From: Vibrio sp. BS-M-Sm-2
GTDB lineage: Bacteria; Pseudomonadota; Gammaproteobacteria; Enterobacterales; Vibrionaceae
Direction: 5' to 3'
Assembly (NCBI RefSeq): GCF_041504345.1
Contig: NZ_CP167894.1
Location: 3,038,001 to 3,102,000, forward strand
DNA length: 64,000 nucleotides
Each line of letters begins with the position of its first letter. Within the stretch, counting starts at the first letter, position 1. Below, in pieces: positions 37,122-46,329 of the stretch. The notes under the pieces are model-generated. The model saw only the letters and a program-made list of their open reading frames with translations, was not told the origin of the DNA and searched no databases. Position numbers and translations under genes: made by a program.

Positions 37122-39287
37122 CTATTGAGTCTTGAGTAAATCTAAAAAGAAGGCGTATTCGAGTGCGTCTTCTTTTAGTCGTTTAAATCTCCCAGATGCA
37201 CCACCGTGACCAGCTTCCATGTCGGTTTTGAACACCAGTACATTGTTATCTGTTTTCATTTCACGCAGTTTCGCCACCCACTTCATTGGTTCAAAGTATT
37301 GTACTTGTGAATCATGTAGGCCTGTTGTCACCAACATGTTCGGGTAGTTTTGTACCTTGATGTTGTCGTACGGTGAGTAACTCAGCATGTAATCGTAGTA
37401 GGCTTTATTGTTAGGGTTGCCCCATTCGTCGTATTCGTTAGTCGTAAGAGGGATCGACTCGTCAAGCATGGTTGTTACTACGTCCACAAAAGGAACATGT
37501 GCTCCAATACCTTTATACAAATTAGGCGCTTGGTTGATGATCGCTCCCATTAGTAGACCACCAGCTGAACCGCCCACTGCGAATACTTTATCTTTAGCGC
37601 CGTAGCCTTCTTCAACTAGGCCCTTAGTTACATCGATAAAGTCATTGAACGTGTTTTGCTTGGTTAGCTTTTTGCCGTCTTCATACCAAGGACGCCCCAG
37701 CATTTCTGAACCACGGATGTGAGTAATCGCAAAAACGAAGCCTCTATCGAGCAGGCTGAGACGAGTCGAGCTGAAGGTCGGCTCAATGGTAGTACCGTAA
37801 GATCCATAGCCGTATTGGTAAATTGGGTTAGTGCCGTTTTTCTTGAATAAATCTTTGCGATAGACCAAAGAGACAGGTACTTGCTTACCATCGCGAGCCG
37901 TAATCATGATTCGTTCTGATTGGTAGTTATCCGCGTCGAAATCACCTAATACAGGCGTTTGCTTCATGATTTCGAATTCACCTGTACTGAGGTCAAAATC
38001 ATAGTAAGTGCCTGGAGTCGTTAAGCTGCTGTAATAGACTCGAACTTTTGAGTTATCTAATTCATAGTTACTCGTTAGGTAAGCGGCGAAAGCGGTGTCG
38101 TTAAATTCAAGTGGGAACTCTTTACCTGTTGTGAGTTGGCGAACCTTGACTGTCGACAAGCCATTCGCACGTTGCTCGTAAACAAGATGGTCATCAAACA
38201 ACTCGAAATCAACAAGCTGAGTGTTATCGTCTGCTGCAATGACATCGACCCATTTTGAGCGGTCATGCATGTCTTCAGCTGAGACTTTCATTAAACGAAA
38301 GTTGACCGCTTGGTAGTTGGTGTAGATGTAATACCAATCACCCAATTTAGCAATGCTGTACTCAATTCCAGTCTCTTTTGGGTAGAAAGCTTCGGCTTTA
38401 GCCTTTGGGTTGTTGGCATCGATGACTGACACACCACTGGTTTCTGTGCTCGAGTGCCAAATATAGACCTGTTCACCATCTTTGCTTTTACTCAATGAGG
38501 TGTAGTAAGCGCTGTCGGTTTCTTCGTAGATTAACTCATCGCTTGTTTGAGGTGTGCCTAAAACGTGGCGGTAAACTTGGTAACCTAGCAGTGTTTGTGG
38601 ATCTTTCTTGATGTAGTAAAAGGCTTGGTTGTCGTTTTGCCACGCGATAGCACTCGAAGCACCTTCAATTTCGTCGTTTAGGTATTCACCTGTCATGAGG
38701 TCTTTAATCTTGATGGTGTAAATGCGGCGACTCAGGGTATCTTCGCCATAGGCCAACAAGTTTTCGTCTGGGCTGATCGTTAAGCCGCCAATACTGAAGA
38801 ATTCATGTTCTTTTGCTAGTTCATTAACGTCTAAGATGACTTGCTTGTCTGTACCTAAAAAGTCTTTTTCTCGCAAGTGTACTGGGTATTCGTTGTCACC
38901 TGTGACTTTATTCGAGTAGTAGTAGCTGCCTTTACGCACCGGTACCGAATTGTCGTCCTTCGCGATTCGGCCTTTGATCTCTTCAAATAACTGTCTTTGT
39001 GTTGATTCGGTATGCTTCAGCACGGTCTCTGCGTAGTGGTTCTCTTGCTCAAGATGCTGCAAAATCTCTGGATCTTGGCGTTCATCATCACGCATCCAGT
39101 AGTAATTATCGATTCGAGTATCACCATGAATCGTCATTGCATGAGGGACTTTCTTAGCAACAGGAGCTTGTGTCTGCTGAGCGACGAGTTGCGATGGAGA
39201 GTAGTGTTTCATGGTTGTTATTCCTTGATTGCTGCATCCGGCGACAAGCGCGGCCGATACGGCTAATGTGGTTAAAGCGAAACGCAT
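37122..39287 (-). CDS. ptrB: Oligopeptidase B (protease II), lipoprotein form
   Basis: 721 residues, S9A family. Cleaves peptides after Arg or Lys. Beta-propeller domain (about 60-460) followed by an alpha/beta-hydrolase domain with Ser574 (GGSAGG), Asp659 (GLHDSQV) and His694 (EAGHGG). The ATG at 39287 is chosen (AAGGAT before it) and gives MRFALTTLAVSAALVAGC, a lipoprotein signal with lipobox VAGC (Cys18); an in-frame start 21 bases earlier would disturb it. E. coli PtrB is cytosolic, so this copy is predicted to be envelope-anchored. Fuller support for the family than for localisation. Confidence 0.88.
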   Translation of the reverse strand: MRFALTTLAVSAALVAGCSNQGITTMKHYSPSQLVAQQTQAPVAKKVPHAMTIHGDTRIDNYYWMRDDERQDPEILQHLEQENHYAETVLKHTESTQRQLFEEIKGRIAKDDNSVPVRKGSYYYSNKVTGDNEYPVHLREKDFLGTDKQVILDVNELAKEHEFFSIGGLTISPDENLLAYGEDTLSRRIYTIKIKDLMTGEYLNDEIEGASSAIAWQNDNQAFYYIKKDPQTLLGYQVYRHVLGTPQTSDELIYEETDSAYYTSLSKSKDGEQVYIWHSSTETSGVSVIDANNPKAKAEAFYPKETGIEYSIAKLGDWYYIYTNYQAVNFRLMKVSAEDMHDRSKWVDVIAADDNTQLVDFELFDDHLVYEQRANGLSTVKVRQLTTGKEFPLEFNDTAFAAYLTSNYELDNSKVRVYYSSLTTPGTYYDFDLSTGEFEIMKQTPVLGDFDADNYQSERIMITARDGKQVPVSLVYRKDLFKKNGTNPIYQYGYGSYGTTIEPTFSSTRLSLLDRGFVFAITHIRGSEMLGRPWYEDGKKLTKQNTFNDFIDVTKGLVEEGYGAKDKVFAVGGSAGGLLMGAIINQAPNLYKGIGAHVPFVDVVTTMLDESIPLTTNEYDEWGNPNNKAYYDYMLSYSPYDNIKVQNYPNMLVTTGLHDSQVQYFEPMKWVAKLREMKTDNNVLVFKTDMEAGHGGASGRFKRLKEDALEYAFFLDLLKTQ

Positions 39288-39498
39288 CTGTATATCCTTA
39301 GTGTGCACCTTACTCGTTTTAATGCCAGCATCCTTTTCTATCAGAGCCTAGGTATCTTGGTTTTCTTCCAGTGATATTATTTATAATTGGATTCTGGATA
39401 TGCACTTTCAACGTAAGTGTCTGTTATTGTTTTCAAAAAATCAAAGTAATGTTAAATGAAATTGAGGTAGACGTGAGGTGAGGGAAAACGTGCAACAA

Positions 39499-39531
39499 AA
39501 AAGGGACACACTTTTCAGTATGCCCCTTTTC
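39499..39531 (-). terminator. Terminator of the MFS exporter gene
   Basis: Minus strand AAAGGGGCATACT-GAAA-AGTGTGTCCCTTTTTT, a 13-bp stem with G-T pairs, GAAA loop and T-run. Confidence 0.8.
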
Positions 39532-39559
39532 TGTATTTGGGTAGGATTCGAGTGTTACT

Positions 39560-40765
39560 TTAGATAACCAGTGGCATTTCGTTTGAGTGGTCAGGCTTGC
39601 GATTAACCCAACGTAAACCAAGCATCACGATAAATGACATAGCAATCATCAGGCAACCGAGTGGCAGTTGGTCTTGAGCCGGGAAGAACGATGCCAATAG
39701 TGTTGCGATGCCAGCACCTAGGTTTTGCATACCACCTAAGATCGCGCCTCCTGTACCTGCATGGTATGGGAATGGCGATAGTGCCCCTGTTGTTGCTGCT
39801 GGGAATAAGATACCAGCACCCAAGAAGTAAATGGTTGCACCGCCAATCAAAGTTAGTGCTGTTGTTTGACCAAACAGACCCGGTATCAGTACCACGGCTG
39901 AACCGACTAAGATCGACACCAGGCCTACATTCAGTGCGCGGCGCTCTGAACGACGTTGTGCGATGTAGCTAGACAGGCCTGCACCCACTAAGTAGCCCGG
40001 GATAGGCAAAACAAACAACAAGCTTACTGTGGTTGCAGGTAATCCAAGTACGCCGCCAAGCAGTACACCAGCCGCTGCTTCAAATACTGCGACGCCCGCG
40101 AATGTTGCCACTAGTACTAGTAGGAAACCTTGGAAGCGTTTGTCAGACAGAACGAATTTGTAGCTGTTTACAACTGATTCGTTTTTGCGTCGCTCTTTTG
40201 GCAGAGTTTCCATCATGCTCGTCATCATGGTGATCACAACAGCGATACCAAATAGCGCGAGGAACAAGTAGCTGGAACGCCAACCGAAAGCTTCTGTTAG
40301 GTAACCACCTAAAACAGGCGCCATCAGTGGTGAGAAAATCACACACATGCTGATTAAGCTATTTGCACGGTGCAGCTCTGCTCCTTCAAAACAGTCACGA
40401 GTCAATGTACGAGACATTGCACCGCCACAACCTATGCCTAAACCTTGGATAAAGCTACCCACTAGGAACCATTGATATTCATGAGCGAACAATGCCACCA
40501 AAGTACCGATGATGTAGATGATCAAACCTGCAACGATGATAGGTTTACGACCTAGGCGATCAGAAAGCGGGCCGTAAATAAATTGCGACAGACCATAAGG
40601 GATCAGGTAACACGCCATCACCGCTTGCAGTGAAGACGCTGAAACCAAGAACTCACCTGCCATATGACCGATAGAAGGCACGTACATCGTTTGAGTCATT
40701 TGACCTACGGCTGTCAGAATAGCGATTAAAAAGGTAAGTTTCGCTAATGGAAACGAGGCGGACAT
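39560..40765 (-). CDS. MFS multidrug exporter (EmrD/Bcr-CflA type)
   Basis: 401 residues with 12 hydrophobic segments. Motif A between helices 2 and 3 (GPLSDRLGRKPII) and helix 5 motif (APVLGGYLTEAFGWR) are those of 12-TM proton/drug antiporters, closest to EmrD/Bcr. GGAG precedes the ATG at 40765; a longer open frame upstream lacks family similarity. The protein should exchange protons for hydrophobic cations or drugs in the inner membrane. An imperfect regulatory hint: GGATTA-N7-TAATCC about 165 bases upstream (40930-40948). Confidence 0.85.
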   Translation of the reverse strand: MSASFPLAKLTFLIAILTAVGQMTQTMYVPSIGHMAGEFLVSASSLQAVMACYLIPYGLSQFIYGPLSDRLGRKPIIVAGLIIYIIGTLVALFAHEYQWFLVGSFIQGLGIGCGGAMSRTLTRDCFEGAELHRANSLISMCVIFSPLMAPVLGGYLTEAFGWRSSYLFLALFGIAVVITMMTSMMETLPKERRKNESVVNSYKFVLSDKRFQGFLLVLVATFAGVAVFEAAAGVLLGGVLGLPATTVSLLFVLPIPGYLVGAGLSSYIAQRRSERRALNVGLVSILVGSAVVLIPGLFGQTTALTLIGGATIYFLGAGILFPAATTGALSPFPYHAGTGGAILGGMQNLGAGIATLLASFFPAQDQLPLGCLMIAMSFIVMLGLRWVNRKPDHSNEMPLVI

Positions 40766-41028
40766 TTGCGTATCTCTCCAATAATTAAAGACGTAAAAAG
40801 CCAAGCGCTCCATTGAGGAGAGCCAAGTGAATAAAGTGATTAGGGAATCTAGGCGCGAGATATTAGAGCTTGAATGCCGACTTAGCAATCAAAAAGTGTG
40901 AAGTTGATCAAGATAAAAATCTATAACTTGGATTAGAAAAAATAATCCGAAATCACTGCGTTTTAAAGATGTAGGGAGAGTCAGCTTCCTTGAAATATCG
41001 ATGCTAGGTTATACCCAAAATGTTAGAG

Positions 41029-41042
41029 CAATAGGCCTATTG
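41029..41042. promoter_or_regulatory. 14-bp perfect palindrome in the MFS-chemoreceptor gap
   Basis: CAATAGGCCTATTG, 264 bases before the MFS start and 221 bases before the receptor start. The rest of the 40766-41262 gap is AT-rich with no gene. Possible operator; regulator unknown. Confidence 0.35.
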
Positions 41043-41262
41043 GCAATGATTGTATGAGTAGATTATTTTGAAATCACAGAAGCAACAGGTAAAAGGCATT
41101 GCTTGTTAACATTTATGTAAACTTTCGTTTTATATGTAAGCGATTTGTGCTGTAATTATTCGCTAAGCTATTCGTCTAACTCATTTACATTGTGTACAGC
41201 AATTTGTTGTCGGTGTGATAGTTATGGTTATGGAAGTCTTTTGGCTTAAATAAGGATATTAA

Positions 41263-43380
41263 ATGCGCTCTCTATCGGTACAGTGGAAAATAACCCTCTT
41301 AGCAGGTTGTTGTTTAATCATTACGTCACTGTCTCTTATTGGTTTCTCGATCTACAACGCGACGAGCAATCAACAAGTCATCAAATCTCAAAGCTCAGAA
41401 TCAGTTATCAATAAAACTCAGCAGTTGTTGGCGTCTGTTTCTCAGCTTAATGCCCAAGAAACTCAACGTTATGTTGACGAAGCCATTTACCGCGCAGAAA
41501 TGCTTGCGGCTAGCGCTCAGTTCTTAAAGAATAATGCGGATGAAAACTTTACACCAAGTGAAGAACTTCGTACTGCCTTGGATGAAATGATCCGTCGCTC
41601 GGTTTTAAACTTCGACTCTATTCAAGGTGCGTATCTAGTTTTCAAACCTGACTTGCTCGATGGGGAAGACGCAAACTATGTCGATGCCGACTATGTTGGT
41701 TCTAACGAAAGAGGGCGTTTCGCACCTTACTGGAAGGTGGCAGATAATGGTGAGAATGTACTTTCGAACGTACTTTCAGAATCAACATTGGATGACAACA
41801 GTAATAGCGAACGCTTTTACTGTCCTTTATCTTCTGGGCAAACTTGTATCAGCACACCTAGAGTCGTTAATAGTGGTGGTACAGCACTTCTGACATCTTC
41901 GATTTCAGTTCCTATTTTAGTTGATGATGTTGCAATTGGTTTTCTTGGGATTGACTTAAGACTCGATGGCTTAACGAGTGTGGTCACTCAATCTGATCAG
42001 AGCTTATTTGATGGTGCTGGTAAAGTTTATGTGGTTAGCCTAGATGGTTCAGTCATCGCTTCAGACGACTCTAGCATTGCAGTCGGTTCTAATTTCCAAA
42101 GCGACAATACCAATAGCGATCGAATGACCGATTTTATCTTCGGCGGCGAAGTAACAACGCAATGGAGTGAGAATGGCGAGTGGTTACTTGCGTTTGCACC
42201 TGTTGTTGCAGCTAATCAAACTTGGGGTGTGTTGTTTGAGATACCGAGAGAAAGTGTCGTCGCTGATGCAAACAAATTGGATTCCATCATTAGCACCAAG
42301 CTAAGTGAAGGTATCAGAACAGAAGTGATTGCCGGTATGGTCTTTATCGTTTTTGGTCTAGCCATTATCGCGTTTGCTTCATTGTCTATTGTGAAACCGA
42401 TTCGTCAGGTAGTGGAGCGACTGAACGATATCGCTTCTGGTGAAGGCGATTTGACTCAGCGCTTAGAAGTGAAATCTCAAGATGAAATCGGCCAGCTAGC
42501 GAAAGGCTTTAATCTGTTTCTAGATAAGCTACAACACACGATCAAAGAAGTCATTCATACCACTGAGCAAGTGGCGAGTACGACAAGCCAGGCTAAAGCA
42601 TCGGCATCAAGCACTCGAGAAAGCAGTGAGTCTCAATTTAAAGAAGTCGATCTGGTAGCAACAGCGGCAGAAGAGATGACCCAAACTGCGGGCTTAGTGG
42701 TACAAAATGCAGAAGTGGCCGTTGATGCAGCGTGCGAAGCGAATCGTTCAGCTCAGCAAGGGCAACAAGTTATTGAGCTTTCAGCCGGTGAAATGAGAAA
42801 GCTGGTGGAGCGTATGTCGAGCGCTGTACCTATTGTTGAAGAATTGGCTAAAAATAACGGTAACATCACTGAGATCTTAAGTGTTATCGAGGGGATCTCT
42901 GAACAGACAAACTTATTAGCGCTAAATGCTGCGATTGAAGCGGCAAGGGCGGGTGAGCAAGGTCGAGGTTTTGCGGTTGTTGCTGATGAAGTAAGAAACC
43001 TAGCAAGTCGTACGCAGTCATCAGTTGGTGAAATCAGAGCTGTTATTGATAAGGTTCATGCAGGTACTCAAGATGTTGTTGAGGCGATACAAGAAGGCAA
43101 TATTCTCGCCAATGATACAGCGCTACATGTTCAAAATGCAGTGGAGGATCTCGGCTCGATCTTTACTTCGATTGAAGCGATCAGTGACATGAACAGTCAG
43201 ATTGTTCGAGCAGCCGAAGAGCAACAATCGGTTTCCGGTGAAGTGAACCAAAGCGTGGTTAACATTCGCGACTTGAGTGCGAGGATCTTAGAGCAAGCTG
43301 CCGCTTCTGAACAAGTAGGCACGGAAATAGACCAATTATCCCAACAGCAGCAGAAATTGGTTAATCAGTTCAAGGTTTAG
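41263..43380 (+). CDS. Methyl-accepting chemotaxis protein (dCache-type sensor)
   Basis: 705 residues. First membrane helix about 9-30, a large periplasmic ligand domain (about 40-345) of dCache type ([25 protein letters not shown]), a second helix about 355-375, HAMP (379-430) and a cytoplasmic signalling hairpin with the conserved tip [20 protein letters not shown] (shortened) followed by [18 protein letters not shown]. Contains the C-terminal extension KLVNQFKV common in Vibrio receptors. The ligand cannot be read from sequence. Stand-alone gene. Confidence 0.92.
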   Translation: MRSLSVQWKITLLAGCCLIITSLSLIGFSIYNATSNQQVIKSQSSESVINKTQQLLASVSQLNAQETQRYVDEAIYRAEMLAASAQFLKNNADENFTPSEELRTALDEMIRRSVLNFDSIQGAYLVFKPDLLDGEDANYVDADYVGSNERGRFAPYWKVADNGENVLSNVLSESTLDDNSNSERFYCPLSSGQTCISTPRVVNSGGTALLTSSISVPILVDDVAIGFLGIDLRLDGLTSVVTQSDQSLFDGAGKVYVVSLDGSVIASDDSSIAVGSNFQSDNTNSDRMTDFIFGGEVTTQWSENGEWLLAFAPVVAANQTWGVLFEIPRESVVADANKLDSIISTKLSEGIRTEVIAGMVFIVFGLAIIAFASLSIVKPIRQVVERLNDIASGEGDLTQRLEVKSQDEIGQLAKGFNLFLDKLQHTIKEVIHTTEQVASTTSQAKASASSTRESSESQFKEVDLVATAAEEMTQTAGLVVQNAEVAVDAACEANRSAQQGQQVIELSAGEMRKLVERMSSAVPIVEELAKNNGNITEILSVIEGISEQTNLLALNAAIEAARAGEQGRGFAVVADEVRNLASRTQSSVGEIRAVIDKVHAGTQDVVEAIQEGNILANDTALHVQNAVEDLGSIFTSIEAISDMNSQIVRAAEEQQSVSGEVNQSVVNIRDLSARILEQAAASEQVGTEIDQLSQQQQKLVNQFKV

Positions 43381-43408
43381 TTATTCAAGCTTATTACCTG
43401 TTGAATAG

Positions 43409-43445
43409 AAAAAAGGACAAATGAAGATTTCATTTGTCCTTTTTT
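43409..43445. terminator. Bidirectional terminator between MCP gene and roxA
   Basis: AAAAAAGGACAAATGA and TCATTTGTCCTTTTTT with a 5-base loop: 16-bp stem, near-perfect. Confidence 0.9.
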
Positions 43446-43514
43446 ATTTTTCTCAAGTTCTAAGTCTCTTAGATTTTCGGGATTGATTATGTCCGACGAA
43501 ACCTATTAGCGAAG

Positions 43515-44648
43515 TTAGTCTTCGATGAACCAGTAACCTTTGTTCACTAATTCAGTCACGACCGTTATGCCCGAAGGAGATAGAGCAGTAGCTGAAGTAA
43601 TTAAGGTCTCATCGCAAAGTATGTTGAGTAGTGATGAATCTGCCTGTTCAACTTTAACGACTTCACCATTAATGTAAGCCGTGTTGCTTTCATTTTCATG
43701 GTAGAGCGCTTTTAAGCCAGATACGCGTTGGATTTCGCCCTCAGACTCTAAGTGTTGAGCAATCTCTTCTTCTGTCCATAATGGCTCAGGAGCGACGATA
43801 TCAAGCTGGTGGCGTGATTGGCTTAGCAGACAACCCATGAATTCACTGATGGTTTCAGGTTGCTCTAGTGCAGATTTCAACATGTCAGTGAGATTGCTTA
43901 AATCCGATGAACGAATCTTGCCGTAGCCTTCTTGCGCTTTGAATTCAGGATCATGCAGATGAACGTCACCCATATCATGAGCAAGCACAAAATCGGCAAA
44001 GTTGCTGATTAGCTCTTGTTCTTTAGGGGAACGGTAGCCAATAGAGTAGCTCATCGACGGCTCTAATGTGTTCCCTTCATGTGGGAAACCTGGTGGGATA
44101 TAAAGGATATCACCTGGCTCTAAGGTTTCATCAATGATTGGCTCAAAGCCTTCTATTTGGCGTAGAGCAGACGCTTGAACGGTCTCTTTGTATTGACCAA
44201 CATCTTTCGCACCCACTTTCCATTGACGTTTACCTTGGCCTTGAATGATGAATACATCGTATTGATCAATATGTGGGCCTACGCCGCCTTCAGGTGCTGA
44301 GTAGCAGATCATGAGATCGTCGAATAACCAGTTTGGTAACGTTTGGAACGCCTCAGTCAGCTGATTTGCGCCTTGGTGCCAGTGGTTCGCTGCTTGAACG
44401 ATCAACTGCCAGTGAGTTTCGGTTAATTCGCCAAATTTTTCTTCAGAGAATGGACCGTGTTCTGCAGTCCACTGATTGTCGAGGTTAGAGACAAAGCGAG
44501 AATCCACTTCTTCTTCCATCGATAAACCAGCAAGTTCTTCCGGCGAAATTGGGTCGATGAAGTTTTGGAAGCCACCTTTCAAGATGGTTGGTTTTTTATG
44601 CCAGTAGTCTTCAAGAAACTCGGGCATAGAAAAGCTAAGTTGGTACAT
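43515..44648 (-). CDS. roxA: Ribosomal protein L16 arginine hydroxylase RoxA (YcfD)
   Basis: 377 residues. Fe(II)/2-oxoglutarate JmjC-type oxygenase that 3-hydroxylates an arginine of ribosomal protein L16. Iron ligands His126, Asp128 (PHIDQYDVF) and His190 (GFPHEGN) match E. coli His125, Asp127 and His187. C-terminal winged helix-like region present. A heptanucleotide array begins 20 bases upstream of the start codon; AGGA lies between array and ATG, so the ribosome site is intact. Third gene of the priC-ybaM-roxA run. Confidence 0.92.
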   Translation of the reverse strand: MYQLSFSMPEFLEDYWHKKPTILKGGFQNFIDPISPEELAGLSMEEEVDSRFVSNLDNQWTAEHGPFSEEKFGELTETHWQLIVQAANHWHQGANQLTEAFQTLPNWLFDDLMICYSAPEGGVGPHIDQYDVFIIQGQGKRQWKVGAKDVGQYKETVQASALRQIEGFEPIIDETLEPGDILYIPPGFPHEGNTLEPSMSYSIGYRSPKEQELISNFADFVLAHDMGDVHLHDPEFKAQEGYGKIRSSDLSNLTDMLKSALEQPETISEFMGCLLSQSRHQLDIVAPEPLWTEEEIAQHLESEGEIQRVSGLKALYHENESNTAYINGEVVKVEQADSSLLNILCDETLITSATALSPSGITVVTELVNKGYWFIED

Positions 44649-44667
44649 GTGAATCCTGTATATTTTT

Positions 44668-44709
44668 ATGCTAGATGCTAGATGCTAGATGCTAGATGCT
44701 AGATGCTAG
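44668..44709. repeat. Heptanucleotide tandem repeat, 6 perfect copies of ATGCTAG
   Basis: Six identical 7-bp units. Read from the minus strand (CTAGCAT), the first copies encode the last codons and the stop of the ybaM-like gene. The array ends 20 bases before roxA. Array length is not a multiple of three. Confidence 0.95.
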
Positions 44710-44862
44710 TTTGGCTTGTAAATCTTGCTGGACAATTTTGATTGCTTCTAACGCGACTTTTGGATCGATTTCGTTACTTTCGAGCAGATAGATCAGGTCG
44801 ACAGCTAACTTAACTTCTTCTGGTGCGTTATCCAGTGGTGATGGTGTGTTATCAGTGTTCAT
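44692..44862 (-). CDS. ybaM: YbaM-family small protein (DUF2496)
   Basis: 56 residues: [20 protein letters not shown], then [14 protein letters not shown] and [22 protein letters not shown]. It aligns with E. coli YbaM ([24 protein letters not shown]). Its ATG lies 11 bases inside the 3' end of priC, the same priC-ybaM arrangement as in E. coli, which makes the call firm. Function unknown. The last residues and the TAG stop are contributed by the heptanucleotide array at 44668-44709, so the natural C-terminus may have been rewritten by repeat expansion. Confidence 0.85.
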   Translation of the reverse strand: [56 protein letters not shown]

Positions 44863-45400
44863 TTCGCTTAGGGTTCTCTAAGTTAATCAGTCTCTCAATA
44901 TTTTTCATTGAGTCTTCACAGCGTTCTAATCGTTCTTTTGCTAACTGCCAAGTCTCTTCCGCCTTTTTCTTACTGTGGCGAGGCGCAGAATCAAACGCTA
45001 ACTTTCGTACTCGTACTAAATCGATTAATCGCTTTTGCCAATCTTGGTGCTGAGCGAGTTCGTTGTATAGGTCGTTAAGGGTTTTCCCTGACTTACTTTT
45101 TCGGTCTAAGCGTAAATCATGGTTAGCTAACTCTCTTTGGATTGCTGCAATCTGATTTGTCAGCTTTTCCGTCAGGTAGTTAGCTCTGGACGCGGTCAGT
45201 TGATTTGTGGTTTGTTCACGTACAATGGTGCGGTACGTTGCCTGAGTTTCAAGTGCATAAGGAAGCAAAACAGAGGCGCCGCACTTGAATAAGGCTCTAT
45301 CGAATAGGGCTTGATGATAAGCACCTCGGGATTTATCAACCTGAGAGCAATGGCCAATTAAGGTATCAATGACACTTTTGAGTTTTGAAAATTGATTCAT
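44852..45400 (-). CDS. priC: Primosomal replication protein N'' PriC
   Basis: 182 residues, all-helical. PriC restarts stalled forks by binding SSB and loading DnaB through DnaC-type loaders. Weakly conserved family; identified by length, basic helical content (LDRKSKSGKTLNDLYNELAQHQDW, shortened) and its overlap with ybaM. GGGAAG precedes the ATG. E. coli PriC has 175 residues. Confidence 0.82.
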   Translation of the reverse strand: MNQFSKLKSVIDTLIGHCSQVDKSRGAYHQALFDRALFKCGASVLLPYALETQATYRTIVREQTTNQLTASRANYLTEKLTNQIAAIQRELANHDLRLDRKSKSGKTLNDLYNELAQHQDWQKRLIDLVRVRKLAFDSAPRHSKKKAEETWQLAKERLERCEDSMKNIERLINLENPKRNEH

Positions 45401-45422
45401 TTCACTTCCCGTTGGCTACGGC

Positions 45423-46201
45423 CTATAAGTTAACAAACCAAGCTTCGTATGCCAGTTTAATTGCAAGTACGCTTACTACAGTAACAAACACAGGTCGTAT
45501 AAATGTAGCACCAAAACGAATAGCAGAATGAGCACCAACAAACGCTCCGGCCATCAAACAAAGACCCATAGTTAAACCTAGAACCCAATCAATATGACCA
45601 AGAATCGCAAAGGTCACCAAAGAGGTAAAGTTACTGGTAAAGTTCATGGCTTTGGATAGACCAGAGGCAAGTAAGATATTTAAGCGATAAAGCGCCATAG
45701 AGCTTACCGTCCAAAACGCGCCAGTTCCTGGGCCGGCAACCCCATCATAAAATCCGAGAATGAACCCTTGATACTTTTGCTTTCTCTTAAGTACGGGGCA
45801 AGGCTTAGGTGACACGTTGTGATTGGCATTCGGTGTCTTATGAAAAATGGTATAGACCGCTGCGGCAAGAATGACTAACGGCAATACCTTCTCTAACCAC
45901 TCCGTGCTAATAGCATCAACAGTAAGGGTGCCGATGGTTGCACCGATTAATGTGGCAATGAATGCATTGATCCAACACTCAGGTTTGAACAGCTTCTTAC
46001 GGTAGTAAGTGAATGCAGCTGTAGATGAAGCGAAAGTCGCTGCAAGCTTGTTAGTGCCTAATGCAATGTGTGGGGGAGGCCAAGTGACAGCAAAGCTGGA
46101 ACAGTTAACATCCCCCCGCCACCTGCGACAGCATCAATAAAGCCTGCTGCAAATGCAACCAGAGCAAGTATGACCAACATGGTTGGCTCAATCATTTCCA
46201 T
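45423..46201 (-). pseudogene. TauE/SafE (TSUP)-type membrane transporter, frameshifted
   Basis: The N-terminal part (MEMIEPTMLVILALVAFAAG, then FIDAVAGGGGMLTVPALLSLGL) is open from ATG 46201 but reaches TAG soon after a run of five G on the plus strand (46072-46076). Adding one base there joins it exactly to ALGTNKLAATFASSTAAFTY and the rest of a typical TSUP permease of about 259 residues, ending at 45423. So one base is missing from the homopolymer. TSUP proteins export sulfite or organosulfonates and related anions. Either a true inactivation, slippage-prone gene or a sequencing error. Ribosome site upstream is poor. Confidence 0.85.
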
Positions 46202-46329
46202 AAATAGCTAGTGTTCTCGTTATCGGCTGATAGGGCAGCCACATGAAGAATCGATGGATTAGTCATGTTGGGTTGTGAATGCAAGGGCCTAGCGATGACA
46301 GGCCCATAACTACCTCAAGGGCAGGGAAA

